Source of the DNA: Seriola aureovittata
Lineage: Eukaryota > Chordata > Actinopteri > Carangiformes > Carangidae
Assembly (NCBI RefSeq): GCF_021018895.1
Contig: NC_079384.1
Coordinates: forward strand, 3,391,640-3,455,639
DNA length: 64,000 bases
Direction: 5' to 3'
The translations under genes and the position numbers were made by a program. Within the stretch, counting starts at the first letter, position 1. Every line of letters starts with the position of its first letter. Under the pieces are notes generated by a model. It saw only the letters and a list, made by a program, of their open reading frames with translations. It searched no databases and was not told where the DNA came from. Of the stretch, positions 12,051 through 23,222 are shown piece after piece.

Positions 12051-13197
12051 GCTGTTGTCCAGAGAGTCTTCCTCCTCTCCGTAGTCTTCCTCCTGTTGCC
12101 TGAGATGCTGCTGCTCCTCCAGCCCCAAGAAACGCTTCAGCAGAGCGGCCACGGCCTCCACATCACTGACAGGACACAGGAAACAGGAAATACATAGTTA
12201 CAGAGCGGCAACGGCTTCCACATCACATACAGGAAACAGGAAACAGAAAATACACTGCTACAGAGCGGCCAAAGCCTCCATATCACTGACAGGAAACAAA
12301 ATAAACAGTTACAGAATATTAATATTATATTAATAATATTAATATAGAAACTACACCTGCTTTATAATAAAACAACACATGGACATCTGCCTTTATACGA
12401 TATGAACCTTTAATTAACCTGTTAGTTCTACCAGCAACATTATAACATGACACAGACCTGCGTCCTCCCAGCGTGGCGCTCTGAGTGAGGGGGTAGGAGA
12501 AGCCTGCGGCCAAACGCAGCATCAGCAGGTAACCCTTCCCCAGGTACCGGACCCTCTCCTCCTGGACGCAGACGTCACACAGCTGAGTCAAGTCCAGCAC
12601 GACTGACAGAGAGAGAGAGAAGAAGAAGAAGAAGATCACACACTCTGCTACTGCTGACTGTAGCACTGACTGTGTAGAACTGACTGTGTAGTACTGTGTA
12701 GTACTGTAGTACTGACTTTTCTCCTGGCCCTTCCTCCACAGCGTCAGGACTGAAGCGTACAGACTCATGGTCTTGAGCTCGATCAGGTTCCTGGTCTTGT
12801 CGAAGACGGCGTCCTCCCATTCCTCCATGTTCTGCATGGCCACAAACAGACAGCCGGTGACGTAGAAGAGTTTCCACAGGACGCTGTCTGTTCACAACAA
12901 CAACACAACACAATGAACACGTGTAGAAGGTTCATGTTGAAGGACAGATGATTCAGGAAATCCAAACTGTACCTGAGCTGTAGTACGCAGCTGCCAACCC
13001 AACTGACACTATACCTGTAGTTACAATGAGAGGCGTGTTATTTTGAAGGCGATACAGGAAGAGACGTTTTAATGAGAGAGTTCGTAGGTCTGCAGGATCA
13101 CGCACTTACCGACCAGGAGGGACCAGGACCGGAGACCTGGGGACCTCTTCAGGTGGAGCAGAGTGGAGCTGTGCTCCTCTACCATCATGTATCCCAT
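12009..13197 (-). CDS. cybc1: cytochrome b-245 chaperone 1 (EROS, C17orf62)
   Basis: Five coding exons: 13110-13197, 12973-13014, 12717-12887, 12458-12602 and 12009-12165, giving 200 residues against 187 in human. EROS is an ER membrane chaperone that stabilises the gp91phox-p22phox heterodimer of the phagocyte NADPH oxidase. Visible hallmarks are LKRSPGLRSWSLLVG followed by a hydrophobic segment, then DSVLWKLFYVTGCLFVAMQN as a second one. NMEEWEDAVFDK, EERVRYLGKGY and GFSYPLTQSATLGGRSDVEA follow. The first ATG comes directly after a CAG acceptor at 13198-13200; two further Met codons in frame follow, so the exact start is open. The C-terminus is extended by a nine-base coding repeat (GATGAAGCT) that makes an acidic Asp-Glu-Ala tail. 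The 5' non-coding exon was not located. Confidence 0.95.
12138..12306 (-). repeat. about 60-bp tandem repeat containing the 5' end of the last cybc1 exon
   Basis: Three diverged copies begin near 12138, 12200 and 12260, each starting with CAGAGCGGC on the plus strand. The first is the functional acceptor plus the first coding bases of the last cybc1 exon (acceptor CAG just above 12165). The other two are intronic copies of the same junction. The third keeps a CAG acceptor; in the middle one the AG is mutated. Confidence 0.8.
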
Positions 13198-14534
13198 CTG
13201 AGCAGACACAGGGATACAAATCAACTACTTCATGTGTACTACAAGCTTCTTTTACCTGAGCGCACCTGCCTTAAAGGGCCAGTTTACCAAATCACAAATA
13301 CATATGTTCCTGCACATGCTGAGTGGTATCCAGTAACATCTGCCTGCAGGATTTCAGCTCAGTGACAGTGAACTGGATCTGAATCAGTAACATGTCTGGA
13401 TGATCAATAGCTGCAGTAACTGACCCTGGGCCCCACACCTCCAGGGCCAAGACCAGGGATCTAATGACATTTACTGCCTTATGACGTTCTGCATGATTGC
13501 AAAATAAAAGTTCTAAATGTTTTCTATTTTCTACAACACTGTGACATGTCTAAGATAATTTTCTTTGATTGATTGATTCTTTATTAGAAGTTAAAGCACA
13601 GATTGGGTTTCCAAAGACACATAACAAAGAGTCCTGTTTCTTCAGATCTCTCACTCAGTCACGTTCAGCCATAATTCATTGATTTGTTTACGCCTGTGTT
13701 TGTCTTCATACGTCACATCACACCACAATAAATGGTTTATACTGTCTGATGTGGTTCTGTGTTGTTGTCACAACTTGAGGACAGAGCTCCACCGTGTCGA
13801 CATCTAGTTTTAAAACCCTCATTATTTCAGTTTGTATGTTGCAAATTTCTAAATTAATCTATTTAATCTAATAACCACAGAGTAGATCCCCCCCCCCCCC
13901 CCAAACAGCTTAATCAAGCCATGGTCTGTCCAAAACCAAGTCCCAATTTTTATCATCATGTTCTTTGACTGCACAATTTTCACACTTCAATTAAAAACAC
14001 TTAATTACAATTAAAATCACGGTTTCCCTTTAATTTGTGATACAGGAGCGTTTTTATTTGTTGGTTTCTCACTCTGACCGCTAGGTGTCGCCGTGTTAAC
14101 ATGAAGCATCAGAAATTAACCTTTTCTTGAGGCCTTTTAATGAACTGCTTCATGAATCTTCATCTCACCTTCACACTCACCTTTTACTCTGAAACGTTCC
14201 TAAAGTTTCCCGCCCACAAGATTCTGGAAAAGAGCACGAGGACGTGTAGACGCGGTCAGTGAATTATAAGGAAGGAACTTTTCGTGTTATTGCAATGGGT
14301 GACACTTCCTTCCTGGTCAGCTCTGATTGGACGTGGTCGTTTTCAAAATAAAAGCTTCACTGTTTAGATTTAAAAGCAGAAGTATTTTTGCTGTGTGTTC
14401 TGTTTATACCCAAACATGTTACTCATAAAACCAGAGTGACAAGTTAAAAAAAAAAACCACAAAGATTCTTCCGTTTTATACAGAACAGACTCAGCTGTTC
14501 CTTTATTTTGACAACATCCGTACTGGATGAGCCG
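13198..14534. other. intergenic region / 5' flank of cybc1
   Basis: No coding exon was recognised. It contains a run of about 15 C at 13888-13902 and AT-rich stretches. A cybc1 5' non-coding exon probably lies here, but no site stands out. Confidence 0.4.
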
Positions 14535-14796
14535 GGTTACAACTATAATGGAGGCAGACGTGTTCAGGGAACAGTGGCGAGAGCGTTAGAGGCTGAAGTC
14601 TGCGGTGAAACAACCGCGGAGCTGGATGCGGGTGGTGGCGCCGTCCACACACGACTGGACCCGAGAGAAGAGAGCTGAGAGGCGGCTGAGTTCACCTGCC
14701 GGGAGTCGGTCATCCGGTCCTCCGGTTCTCCTCAGCCGCTCTGTCCTCTGCAGTTCCTCCTCGTCTTTGTCTGAGAGCAGATACATAATCCGTCCG
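14535..14796 (+). other. narf: probable first exon of narf (5' UTR or N-terminal extension)
   Basis: The stretch is GC-rich and ends at a consensus donor (CGTCCG|GTGAGT) at 14796. It would join the acceptor at 15552 that precedes the first family-like narf ATG. An open frame from the ATG at 14605 runs 64 codons to this donor and, when spliced, continues in frame through five codons into the narf ATG. This would add about 69 Ser/Arg-rich residues to the N-terminus. Known NARF proteins lack such an extension, so 5' UTR is equally likely. The opposite strand is also open here (14586-14786). Confidence 0.5.
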
Positions 14797-15035
14797 GTGA
14801 GTTACCTCCGGTGAACACACAAAAACACTCACCACAACACAACACATAACACTACACACTGTCACACAACACAACAACACACAACACAACAACACACAAC
14901 ACTACATAACACAACAACACACAACACAACAACACTACATAACACTACACACTGTCACACAACACAACACACTGTCACACAACACTACATAACACAACAC
15001 TACACAACAACACTCCACACAGTGATATTGTTGTG

Positions 15036-15037
15036 TA

Positions 15038-15129
<92 letters not shown>

Positions 15130-15136
15130 TACACAT

Positions 15137-15170
<34 letters not shown>
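15036..15170. repeat. compound (TG)n(TA)n(CA)n(TG)n microsatellite in narf intron 1
   Basis: A (TG) run is followed by a long (AT) run of about 60 bp, then (CA), then a (TG) run to 15170. The flanks 14815-15015 are built of degenerate ACAACAC-type repeats. The AT core could extrude as a cruciform. Confidence 0.95.
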
Positions 15171-15174
<4 letters not shown>

Positions 15175-15567
15175 GTTCCTACAGTTACAGCTCTGTCTGA
15201 CACTGTGACAGTTACAGTAAATCATTCACCACAGTTTCTTGTTTCAATCATCACAGGCTGAAATGCTGTTTATTCAGTAAATATGTGGTTTTCATCGTTG
15301 ATCGCCGCCTCCAGTCTGAACTTGAACCTGAACCTGTAACTTGTGGTTGTTTTTGTTAGCTCTGCGTCTGTAATTAACTCAAACCATTTAAATGGTAATG
15401 ACAGGATAGTGGTTTGTGTACACTGCAAGTTTCCCATCCTTATGAGTCTGTTGTGTTTCTGATAGGAGGAGGAGGCTGACAGGAAGTGATCTGCACCAGG
15501 AGGCTCATACTGTTGTTATCTACACACCTACATATTTTATATTATGTTACAGGTGACAGCGAGGAAG

Positions 15568-17278
15568 ATGTCGGAGGTCAACGTAGCAAAGAAGAAGGAG
15601 AAGTGTGAGAACTGCACCAAACAGGTGAACTGACCCAGCCTGGTCTGAGGAACCAATCTCTTCTATTAGTGATCCTGGATCAGAAAAAGTCTTTAATTGA
15701 TTATCAATCTGCTCACAGTGCAACAAGAAGCAGAATGATGAAGGAGCCAACGCACAGCAGGAGGGAGAGGAAGTCAACGGACAGGTAACTACATCAGTCC
15801 TCACCTGTTTATTAAATGAGTGTTCACGTGTTCTGTACATCTGAGGCAGTGAGGAAGACTACTGCACCTGAGACTTCACCTGAGAGGGGTTTTGTTTATA
15901 TGTTTATTTATTAGCTTTATAAAATGAGATACAGATTAAATGAATAAAATAAAGCAAAGTCAAATAAATTAAACTCTGATGATGTCATCACACTACATAT
16001 TATACCTGAAAACTGGAGGTGTGTTAAAAAGATCTGAGCATTTACTAGGCATGGAGGGTCAGGTTGCATTATGGGAAATGTAGGCGCCAGTGTTTCAGGA
16101 TCTTAGCACATGCTGGGACCAGAAGTCACGATGTCTCAGCCTCCGTGTGACCCGTCTCTCTGGTGTTATCTCACCTGTCCTGTGTCTGCCCAGGTGAGTG
16201 AAGGGCCTCAGGTGTTGCTGAGCGCCTGTCTGTCCTGTGACGGCTGTCTGTCAGAGGAGGAGAGCCTGAAGATATCTCAGCAGAGCCTGGAGGAGGTGGA
16301 GCGGGTTCTGGAGAACAACAAGGTTCGATACACAACCAGCCGGCCTGTTGTTGTTGTTGTTGTTGTTGTTGTTGTGGTTGTTGTTGTGCTGTGTAACTCA
16401 CACTGTGTTGTCCCATTATGTGTCTGTCCCTCTCAGAAGTGTGACGTGTCGAAGCACAAGGTGCTGGTCGCCTCCGTTTGTCCACAGTCGCTGCCGTTCT
16501 TTGCTGTCAAGTTTGGCGTGGACATCAGTGACTCCGCCCTCAAACTGTGTGGCTTCCTGAAGAGTCTGGGTGAGCATTTAAAAATGAACTGTATGTATCT
16601 GTCTGAAGTTCAAGGAGGCGGATCTGGTTTTTAATGTGGGATCTGTGATGTGATGTCTTCTCCTCATCAGGTCACTGACTGTATTAAATCAGAAACAAGC
16701 TGCGTTCAGATTCTCTGTCGTGTTTTATTTGGTTTTGATTCTTGTTTAAAACCAGTTGAAGTCTTGAACGTGGCTCTCTGCGTAGCCCTTTTCTCTCTGT
16801 GTGGACAAACTGACACCTGCTCGCTGTATCTCTCACGGGTGCTCGACATTCCTCCACCTCACCCCCACGTCAGTCTCACCCAGTCTGTGCTCTCTGCTCT
16901 GGGATCTGGTCCACAGGAGTCCAGTATGTGTTCGACACCACTCTGGCTGCAGGATTCAGCATCTTGGAGAGTCAGAAGGAGTTTATTCAGAGGTACCGCA
17001 GGAGGCACCACGACTCCCACGCCCTGCCCATGTTCACCTCCTCCTGCCCAGGTAAACCTCCCCCCTCCTCCTCCTCCTCTCTGCTCCACCGTGCCCCACC
17101 CCCACCCCACCCCCTCTTTTTATCCCCCACCTGTCAGACCCCCTGTTTCCTTCCCTCCGCTGCTGACTGTACAGTTAATGTGGATCATGAGCTGAATATG
17201 GAGACAGAGATAATGGAGGAGAGCTGGTGGAGAAAGATAGAAAGCTTGTTTCTGACCGCTCCCCTCATCAGAGATAAG

Positions 17279-17322
<44 letters not shown>

Positions 17323-17472
17323 CAAACTTTCAGTGTGTGGGAGGGTGTCAGGGAAACAATGAAACAACAGCTCTAATGTGTATTTTACAGATTGTTTCAG
17401 GTGCGTTATTATTGTTATTATCTTCCTCTGTGAGGTTCTGTTTATTCCCTTAACAGATCAAGATTAAATGAG

Positions 17473-17543
<71 letters not shown>

Positions 17544-19681
17544 ACAGGGTGGATCCGTTACTCGGAGCGGGTCCTGGGCAGCTTGGTGACCCCTCATATC
17601 TGCACAGCCAGGTCTCCTCAGCAGATCATGGGCTGTCTGGTCAAAGACTACTTCTCTAAGCAGCAGGTGAGTGGGACTAGTTACCTGTCTGAGGTCAACT
17701 AGTCAGTTAAAGGTCAGAGTTAACTTGTGCAGGTAACTGTATCAGGAACGGCTCCTTGGGCAAATAAAACATGATAACAGTGTAAGTAGTGTGTCTCCTG
17801 AGGGTTAAACTGCTGCTCTGAGTCTGAGGTCTTCAGGAGAAGGACTCTGTCCAGATGTTGACTGGATGAGGAGGAAGCGGTCTTGTCTGTCACATCTGGA
17901 CAGAGCAGTGATGTGAAGGCGGTTCAGCTCTCACAGTGGATAGAAACATGAATCGCTGTGGTGCTGCAGGTAGATTATCTGACTCCTTATGTTCGCTCTC
18001 GTCCCGGCAGAAGCTGAGTCCAGACCAGCTCTACCATGTGGTGGTGGCTCCCTGCTTTGATAAGAAGCTGGAGGCCGTCAGAGAGGAGTTCTGCAACAGT
18101 CTGCTGGACTCCAGAGACGTGGACTGTGTCCTCACCTCAGGTTGTCCCTATACTGAACTACACTATACTATTACATTAGAGCTGACTCAGCACAAACAGA
18201 CAGGTTAGAGCCTGAGCCACAGAACACCTGGTCCTCTACGTCACGTCTGGTGCGGACATTAAAACCTGTTACAGTATTTGTAGTTTGACTGTAGAGCTCA
18301 GTGTAAAAACAGACTCATTTGAAGAAGGCTTCTTCTCCTCCTCCTCCTCCTCAGCTCCTGTTACTCTCTTCTTCTTCTTCTTCTTTCTTCTTCTTCTTCT
18401 TCTGACACTAAATCTAATGAAGACGTTTCAGTAACTGTGATGTTTGATGTTTCAGGTGAGATCTATCACCTGATGGAGCAGAAGAAGGTCTCAGTGGAGG
18501 ACCTGGACTCTGTTCCGCTGGATCCAGTGTGAGTACTGGAACTAGTTTCTTCTGTTTGTTACCTCAAGTAGACCAGACTGGACCAGAGTGGATCAGACTG
18601 GATCAGACCAGAAAAGACTGGATCAGACTGGATCAGGCCAGAACAGACAGGACCAGACCATAGCAGACTGGATCAGACTGGATCAGGCCAGAACAGACAG
18701 GACCAGACTGGACAGTGTGTTGATAACATCACGAGCGTGACTGATGACAAACTGATGATGAGTCGTTTCTGACTCTACATGTGTTTGATATTTCCAGCTC
18801 TACACTGACAGAACTATGTTATTGAATATTGATTATTGATTACATATTGATATCTTCACTGAGTAGCTGTCATTGGCTGCAGGCTGGGGGAGGCGGGAGA
18901 GGCAGCGCTGGTGAGGCACGAGGGCCGAGGTTCTGAAGGTTTCCTGGAGCACGTGTTCAAACATGCTGCCAAAGAGCTGTTTGGTCTGGAGGTCCATGAG
19001 ATCACGTACAAGACCCTCAGGTGAGACTCACCTGGACGCTGACACCTGCACCGCAGCGTTCATTGATGTCCGGTCATGGTTTTCATGATGTCGCTGTGCC
19101 TCAGTGGGAACCCTTGAACGTCTACAGCGTCATGTTTATGACTGATGTGTCTCTCTTCGTGTCCTCCGTGTCGTGGTTTCACAGGAACCGAGACTTCCAG
19201 GAAGTGACCCTGGAGCGGGACGGAGAGACTCTGCTGCAGTTTGCTGCCATCTATGGTTTCAGGAACATCCAGACCCTGGTCCACCGGATGAGGAAGGGAC
19301 GAGTGCCGTACCAGCTGGTGGAGGTTCTGTCCTGCCCGGGAGGTAACTCTGCGCTGCACATGTTCACTCCTGTCAGTCCCACAGAGACCTACCTGCTCAT
19401 GTTAACCCCCCCACCCCCCTTGTGTCCACTCAGGGTGCTTGAGTGGCCGCGGTCAGGCTGAGAGCGAGGCGGGAGGACGGGTGGACAAAGCCCTGGTCCA
19501 GCAGATGGAGGACTCCTACAGCAGCCTGCCGGTCCGTCTCCCAGAGGTCAACCCCGCCCTGCAGACCCTCTATCAAGACTGGCTCCAGGGCCATGACTCC
19601 CCCCAGGCCAGCACGCTGCTGCACACCCAGTACAGAAACCAGGGTCAGGTCCACACACAGCCCCCCCACATGCAGTGGTGA
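15568..19681 (+). CDS. narf: nuclear prelamin A recognition factor (iron-only hydrogenase-like)
   Basis: Eleven coding exons: 15568-15624, 15719-15784, 16194-16322, 16437-16569, 16917-17051, 17548-17666, 18011-18140, 18456-18528, 18883-19020, 19185-19342 and 19434-19681. They give 461 residues (human about 456). NARF is related to [FeFe]-hydrogenases and to the cytosolic Fe-S factor CIAO3, and binds prelamin A at the nuclear lamina. Visible features are an N-terminal CENCTKQCNKK cluster as in NARF and CLSCDGC, the four-cysteine-type site. Further cysteines that correspond to hydrogenase cluster ligands lie in [27 protein letters not shown] and [13 protein letters not shown]. It ends in PPHMQW, matching the family's conserved final Trp. 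The neighbour cybc1 supports NARF over CIAO3. An AATAAA lies at 20154-20159. Its last two exons were copied twice downstream. Confidence 0.96.
16348..16386. repeat. (GTT)n microsatellite in a short narf intron
   Basis: About a dozen GTT units inside the 114-bp intron between narf exons 3 and 4. The donor of this intron (AAG|GTTCGA) is unusually weak. Confidence 0.9.
17284..17320. repeat. (CA)n microsatellite in narf
   Basis: About 18 CA units in the intron between narf exons 5 and 6, upstream of the long (TG)n that ends that intron. Confidence 0.95.
17474..17541. repeat. (TG)n microsatellite abutting a narf 3' splice site
   Basis: About 33 TG units run directly up to the acceptor TACACAG at 17541-17547, so the usual pyrimidine tract is replaced by TG repeats. 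Confidence 0.95.
18570..18712. repeat. imperfect GACTGGATCA-type tandem repeat in narf intron
   Basis: A run of about 10-bp units (gactggatca and gaccagaaca variants) lies between narf exons 8 and 9. Confidence 0.85.
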
Positions 19682-20934
19682 GGACAGGGTTTTACTTTAA
19701 GACATGATGGTTGAATGAGGACCGCCTAAGCTCGGTCCTGATTCTGCTTGGACCATCTCCATCCTGCTGACGACCACGAAGGACCTGCTGAAGAGCTGCT
19801 GCTCTATGGACCAGGGACTGAATTCTCTGTATGTGCAGTTCTTCCACTTGACCACAGGGGGGCGATGTCTGTCTTTACAACATGGCCAAAGCTGAGCCTG
19901 AGGAGAGATGAGGTCCAGACTGAAGCCTTGATGTCACTGAGCTGCTCATATAATGACTAATAACATTAATTAGGTACAGAGTCGTCTGATTGTCCGGCTG
20001 CTCTGAGACGTCAGGGAGTCTGAAGCATGTGTGAAGTATTTATGCCAAAATACAAAAATACAAAATGCAGAGCAATAATCCAGAGAGCAGAAACATGTAA
20101 AAGCTTTTAGCAGAACTGGAGCTGATGACCTGAACTTTGACCCTGAATGTGAAAATAAAGTCTAGTCCAGAGTGAGCAGGTTTTACTGTGTGTTCAAGGC
20201 ACTGCCACTGTTCCTCTGTGTTCTTTAACACAGCTGTGCAGCAGTGTGATTGTCTTATCTCAACACTCAGTTGAAAGTCCAGCTGCTAATTCAGGAGATC
20301 AGAGGTCATCAACTTTTCCTTTCACAGCGTTAATCCGTCCCAGTGTAGAGACTCATATTATTTTTAATGGTACAAGATGAATTTGTTTTATTTTCATTCC
20401 ACAAACTTTTATCATGAGATCAAACATGCGTGTTAATAACTAAAACACTCTGGATGATGACGTCGTCGCTCACTGAACAGCCTCTGTACAGTTCATGTGT
20501 TCGTTCGTATGAAAACATATTAATATGAAAACTGTGACTTCCTGCAGGAAACCTACAACAATAAAACACTTTGACCCAAAACCGTGTTTCACTCTAAACA
20601 ACATGTTGCAATAACTTGCATTTATCACCTGCTGCTGAACGCTCACCTTATTAACATACACACACAGAAATAAACACATGAACAAAATGTAGAAATACAG
20701 AAATAGATCAATATATCAATGAAATGAATACATGTGAAAATACAGGAATAACCTTTGTCGTTACCAAAATGTATTTATGCTTGTGTCATTTTTTGTTCTT
20801 TAGTTACTTATAAACCACAGACTGACCGTCTGTACTCACATGTAGGCTGCACCCGTGTTTCTCTCTGCCCTATTCTTCATTTCTCCCTTTCTCTTTCTCT
20901 TTCTTTTAATCCACTTATCTTTACACCCGCGAAG
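19682..20934. other. narf 3' UTR and spacer before the Ig-like gene
   Basis: The narf 3' UTR ends near the AATAAA at 20154-20159. The rest is spacer and 5' flank of Ig-like copy A. No other exon was seen. Confidence 0.6.
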
Positions 20935-20937
20935 GCG

Positions 20938-21001
20938 TTTCTCCTCCTCCTCCTCCTCCTCCTCCTTCCTCCTCCTCCTCCTCCTCCTTCCTCCTCCTCC
21001 T
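20938..21001. repeat. (CTC/CTT)n homopyrimidine run in Ig-like copy A promoter region
   Basis: A pyrimidine-only run of CTC units lies just upstream of the likely first exon of the Ig-like gene. Matching runs are shorter in unit B (24512-24548) and intermediate in unit C (28028-28080). Such tracts can form triplex DNA. Confidence 0.9.
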
Positions 21002-21010
21002 TACCTGTTT

Positions 21011-21020
21011 GGAAACTCCC
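21011..21020 (+). promoter_or_regulatory. kappaB-like site, conserved in all three units
   Basis: GGAAACTCCC fits the loose NF-kappaB pattern and lies about 100 bp before the donor of the non-coding first exon (AGTCTAAG|GTAGGT near 21118). The same decamer is kept at 24558-24567 and 28090-28099. Conservation is weak evidence because the whole units are nearly identical. Confidence 0.2.
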
Positions 21021-21235
21021 GCTGAAGAGGTGTGTTTCACCTGGGATCATTTCCCGTGACCTGTCACTTCTCCTTCAGAATCGATCGATGGTTCTCTCCT
21101 GACAGAAGCAGTCTAAGGTAGGTCTGAGTCTGTTTGCATTTCTGTTTGTTCTGCACTTGAAGCAGGGAAAGATATTGATCCAAACAAACCAAATATTTTC
21201 TCGTGATAAGGCTTTGAATGTGTACTGAATCATAT

Positions 21236-21238
<3 letters not shown>

Positions 21239-21330
<92 letters not shown>
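21239..21330. repeat. (TG)n microsatellite, intron 1 of Ig-like copy A
   Basis: About 45 TG units in copy A. In B (about 24786-24799) and C (about 28317-28342) the run is much shorter and is followed by a small TTTATTGTGAG tandem repeat absent from A. Confidence 0.95.
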
Positions 21331-21332
<2 letters not shown>

Positions 21333-21659
21333 ATTGTGATCATAAATTTACTAAAGATAAGATGTTCTATTTGTTCCCAACACAATGTGATAAATTTCAT
21401 TTGCTCAAGTTGTGATTTTTAAGGGTTACTCCAATATCTTTCCACATATCAATCACTGGTTTAATCCATAACAATGTTGTTTTATATTTTGCATGTAAAA
21501 TCTGAGTAGTGTAGAATTGCTAGTAACTACAGCTGTCAGGTGAAAGCATTTGGGTGAAGTACAGTATTTCTCCCTGACTTGACGGTAGAATGACGTTCAG
21601 GCGCCAGAGCGGCTCTTAACATTTACTTTGTTCCTTTCTCTGAAGACAGAAGATCCAAG

Positions 21660-22133
21660 ATGTCCAGCCTGAGGTTGTGTCTGACTTTGCTCATTGCTGT
21701 TACTTTTCAACAAGGCCAGGCCGAGAACTTATCAAATCATGGTATTTATATGAACATACTGTATATACTGTAGATACATTATGAAGTAAGAGAAGGAAAT
21801 CATAACTTCTGCCTTGTTCTTTTCCAGGAGTTGTACTGAAGTGCAACAGATCAGTGGACGTTGAAGCTGGAGGAACTGTGACACTAACCTGCATTGTGAC
21901 TTACAACTTGGAGGACCCTGCAGTTTGTCAAGCTAGAGATCTAACCTGTAATGACGCAAATATCAGCAAACCTTATATAGCGAGGATTGGCAATCATGAC
22001 ATCATGTCAGTGAACATCTCACAAGTCCAGAAAATGGGGAATTACACCTTCAAAGTGAAGACAACCTGTGGTGCTGATGACTTTAGGGTACAAATTAACC
22101 GGTTCAACAACAAACGAGGTGTTACAGGTGAGT

Positions 22134-22194
<61 letters not shown>

Positions 22195-22534
22195 ATCATT
22201 ATCACCTGTTTGTATACAGTAAAAGTCTTGGTTGTATTTAACCCACAGGTACTAACAGGTGTGCTCTTTGTTGTCAGATGAATTCTGGAATGTCAAAAAA
22301 CCTGACCCGAAGCCAGAGCCAGAGCCAGAGTGGGAAAGCAGGATTCCCGCCGTGTTGGCTGTTTGTTTCATAATCACTGGCCTCTGCATCATCATCCTGT
22401 GTTTCCTCTTTAGAACCAGAAGACGAAGACAAGTCATCAGAAACATGATGACGTGCAATACTCAAGATGACCTCAGTGACACAGACTCTGTGGTGGATAA
22501 AACCCCCCTGAACCCTGAACCCCAGACCCCCTGA
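21660..22534 (+). CDS. small type I membrane protein with one Ig-like domain, copy A
   Basis: Three coding exons: 21660-21741, 21828-22127 and 22278-22534 (212 residues), preceded by a non-coding exon ending at about 21118. Residues 1-21 are a signal peptide. An Ig-like domain (about 29-125) has Cys at 33, 49, 61, 68 and 108 and sequons at Asn34, 72, 90 and 99. The usual Y-x-C of strand F is replaced by GNYTFKVKTTCG, with the Cys six residues late. A Pro/Glu stalk and a transmembrane helix (about 151-172) follow. The tail is RTRRRR plus about 35 acidic/Thr/Pro-rich residues with no tyrosine, so no ITIM or ITAM. I do not recognise the family. Layout, missing strand-F Cys and map position next to a cd7-like gene resemble mammalian SECTM1; that is inference. 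An AATAAA lies at 22644-22649. Confidence 0.8.
22134..22193. repeat. (GT)n run directly after an Ig-exon donor, copy A
   Basis: About 30 GT units start within eight bases of the exon 2 donor (ACAG|GTGAGTGG). Confidence 0.95.
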
Positions 22535-23150
22535 CAACATCTGTAATCTGTGTTTCAGTGTATGTGTGTGGGGGTGGGGGGTGACGTTTATCTTTTTTAA
22601 TTTCTTTACACTTTCAATAATCTGTGACATATTTGTACAACTTAATAAATGTAAATATTATGATTTGTGTTTTTACAGATTGATCAATGTAAATATGATG
22701 ATTTGTGTTTTTATAGATTGATTGATCCATGTATATATTCTGTGATAATCTGATTAAAGGGTTATGTCACCATTTGAACACATGCAGTCTCCTCATGATG
22801 AAGAGTATGACCCTGTGCTGTGCTGTGATGAGTTGCATTATGGGAAATTTGGGATTCAATTACAAGGGATTAAAAACCAGGAGAGAATTTCCTCCTTTTT
22901 CTAATGTGTCACTTGGAAATCCACCTTTATATATAATATAATATTATATTATATTATATTATATTTCATCTTACTGTTGATAATGACATGAAAAAGATAA
23001 TAATTGTTACAGTGACAGGGTGTTAATGTGTCAGTCATGGTGCAGATTAACTCAGCCACTGTACATAACACATCTTCTGTGTGATGGAAAATAAACATCT
23101 GTCAGTATCAAGCACTTCCTCGTCTTTGATGTGACTATGACGTCGCAGAG

Positions 23151-23222
23151 CGCACACACACACACAACACACACACACAACACACACACACACACACCAC
23201 ACACACACACACACACACGCGC
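23151..23222. repeat. CA-rich junction between unit A and unit B
   Basis: Interrupted (CA)n ending in CGCG, fused directly to the interior of narf exon 11 (GCGGGACGGAGAG). This is the duplication breakpoint. Confidence 0.9.

Larger units (their letters stand above)
19215..23220 (+). repeat. tandem unit A (narf 3' end plus Ig-like gene copy A)
   Basis: First of three direct repeats. It starts inside narf exon 11 and ends with a CA-rich run at about 23151-23220. Unit spacing to B is 4006 bp. It includes a 434-bp segment (20144-20577) missing from B and C, and holds the only complete junction with the real narf gene. Confidence 0.95.

Noticed and set aside
15022..15261. Open frames on both strands made of repeated Ile-Tyr, Val-Cys or Thr-His
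   Set aside because: They are translations of the (AT)n/(CA)n/(TG)n microsatellite and have no coding character.
19430..19669. 79-codon minus-strand frame present in all three units
   Set aside because: It is the antisense shadow of narf exon 12.
15568..19681. Assignment of this gene as ciao3 (narfl)
   Set aside because: The CENCTKQC N-terminus and the cybc1 neighbour fit narf; CIAO3 begins differently and maps elsewhere.
22729..22941. 70-codon frame repeated after each Ig copy
   Set aside because: It lies in the 3' flank, contains the common TTGCATTATGGGAAAT repeat wording and is frameshifted in unit C.
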